DNA from: Spirochaetes bacterium RIFOXYC1_FULL_54_7
GTDB taxonomy: Bacteria; Spirochaetota; Spirochaetia; Treponematales; UBA12059
Direction of reading: 5' to 3'
NCBI GenBank assembly: GCA_001830645.1
Contig: MIBM01000085.1
Span: 1 to 12,413 of the forward strand
Length of the DNA: 12,413 bases
Below the pieces are notes generated by a model. The model worked only from the letters and a program-made list of their open reading frames with translations. It had not been told where the DNA came from and ran no database searches. Of this stretch, positions 12,154 through 12,413 are shown in pieces. Positions within the stretch are counted from its first letter, which is position 1, and each line of letters opens with the position of its first letter. A program made the translations under genes and the position numbers.

Positions 12154-12413
12154 GCTTCGCCCTCCATTTCGAGCGCGCTCCGTAGTTCACGTTTGGCCCT
12201 GAACACATGGGACTTTATCGTGTTTACCGGGAAGCCGGTTACCTCGCTGATTTCTTCGTACTTCATGCCGTCCCCGAAGAACAATTCAAGGCAGATAGCA
12301 TACTTTTCAGGCAGGTCGGCCACGGCCTTCCTGATGGCCCGGCCTGTCTCAGTCCGTAGATGCTGGTCCTCGGGTGACAGGGTTCTGGCATCCACCGGTT
12401 CCACCTCCAGAGG
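12150..12413 (-). CDS. ECF-type RNA polymerase sigma factor, C-terminal part (5' end outside window)
   Basis: The frame is open to the right edge; 87 residues are visible. Visible region 4 runs from LPEKYAICLELFF through MKYEEISEVTGFPVNTIKSHVFRAKRELR, the helix-turn-helix that reads the -35 element; the VNTIKSHVFRAK recognition helix is typical of RpoE-like group IV factors. Region 2, which binds the -10 element and core polymerase, is beyond the edge, so the subgroup cannot be given. An in-frame GTG at 12404 is internal, not the start: the frame continues upstream with PLE. It is co-transcribed with the overlapping ZAS anti-sigma gene downstream, so it should be released on a signal acting on that membrane protein. 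Its regulon is not visible here. Confidence 0.9.
   Translation of the reverse strand, partial: PLEVEPVDARTLSPEDQHLRTETGRAIRKAVADLPEKYAICLELFFGDGMKYEEISEVTGFPVNTIKSHVFRAKRELRSALEMEGEA

Noticed and set aside
12150..12404. GTG 12404 as the start of a short sigma-like protein
   Set aside because: The frame remains open to the window edge and the protein would lack region 2; it is a partial gene.

Overview
This window (12,413 bp, moderately GC-rich) looks like chromosomal DNA from an anaerobic or microaerophilic bacterium with a Gram-negative type of signalling repertoire. It shows sigma-54 control, PilZ and HD-GYP c-di-GMP proteins, an ECF sigma/anti-sigma pair, and a rubredoxin/ferredoxin peroxide-defence remnant. 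Isoleucine ATA and arginine AGG codons are common despite the GC content. My best guess is a spirochaete, with Deltaproteobacteria or Synergistota as alternatives; this is inference with modest confidence. There are no transposases, phage genes, tRNAs, rRNAs or CRISPR arrays, and every gene except the two edge fragments appears intact.

Layout. (1) 3-590, plus strand: the tail of a rubredoxin-like domain protein followed by a 2[4Fe-4S] ferredoxin. (2) 739-3354: a Prx6-type peroxiredoxin (minus strand) divergent from a NorR-like GAF/AAA+/Fis-HTH sigma-54 activator (plus strand). Between them lie a good -24/-12 promoter reading toward the peroxiredoxin and three copies of a palindrome with identical left half CCGATAT, 135-200 bp upstream of that promoter. 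(3) 3612-7584, plus strand: a PilZ-domain protein overlapping by 8 nt a membrane V4R-like/GAF/HD-GYP protein, forming a c-di-GMP effector plus hydrolase pair. (4) 10851-7618, minus strand: a ketopantoate reductase-family protein, a B12-binding-type radical SAM enzyme and a SAM methyltransferase; the last two overlap by ATGA. (5) 11054-11593, plus strand: an Hsp20 small heat-shock protein with a structured leader and a clear intrinsic terminator. (6) 12413-11689, minus strand: the C-terminal part of an ECF sigma factor, ATGA-overlapping a zinc-type two-helix membrane anti-sigma factor.

The most coherent system is region 2. The activator keeps NorR-like candidate iron-ligand residues in its GAF domain, the GAFTGA loop needed to contact sigma-54, three upstream enhancer-like palindromes, and a target promoter with one consensus mismatch. 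The target, however, is a peroxiredoxin rather than an NO reductase. Together with the rubredoxin/ferredoxin genes this suggests a reactive-oxygen/nitrogen stress locus. The second theme is possible post-transcriptional control: the Hsp20 and PilZ leaders each contain an anti-Shine-Dalgarno segment that can pair either with the ribosome binding site or with an upstream decoy.
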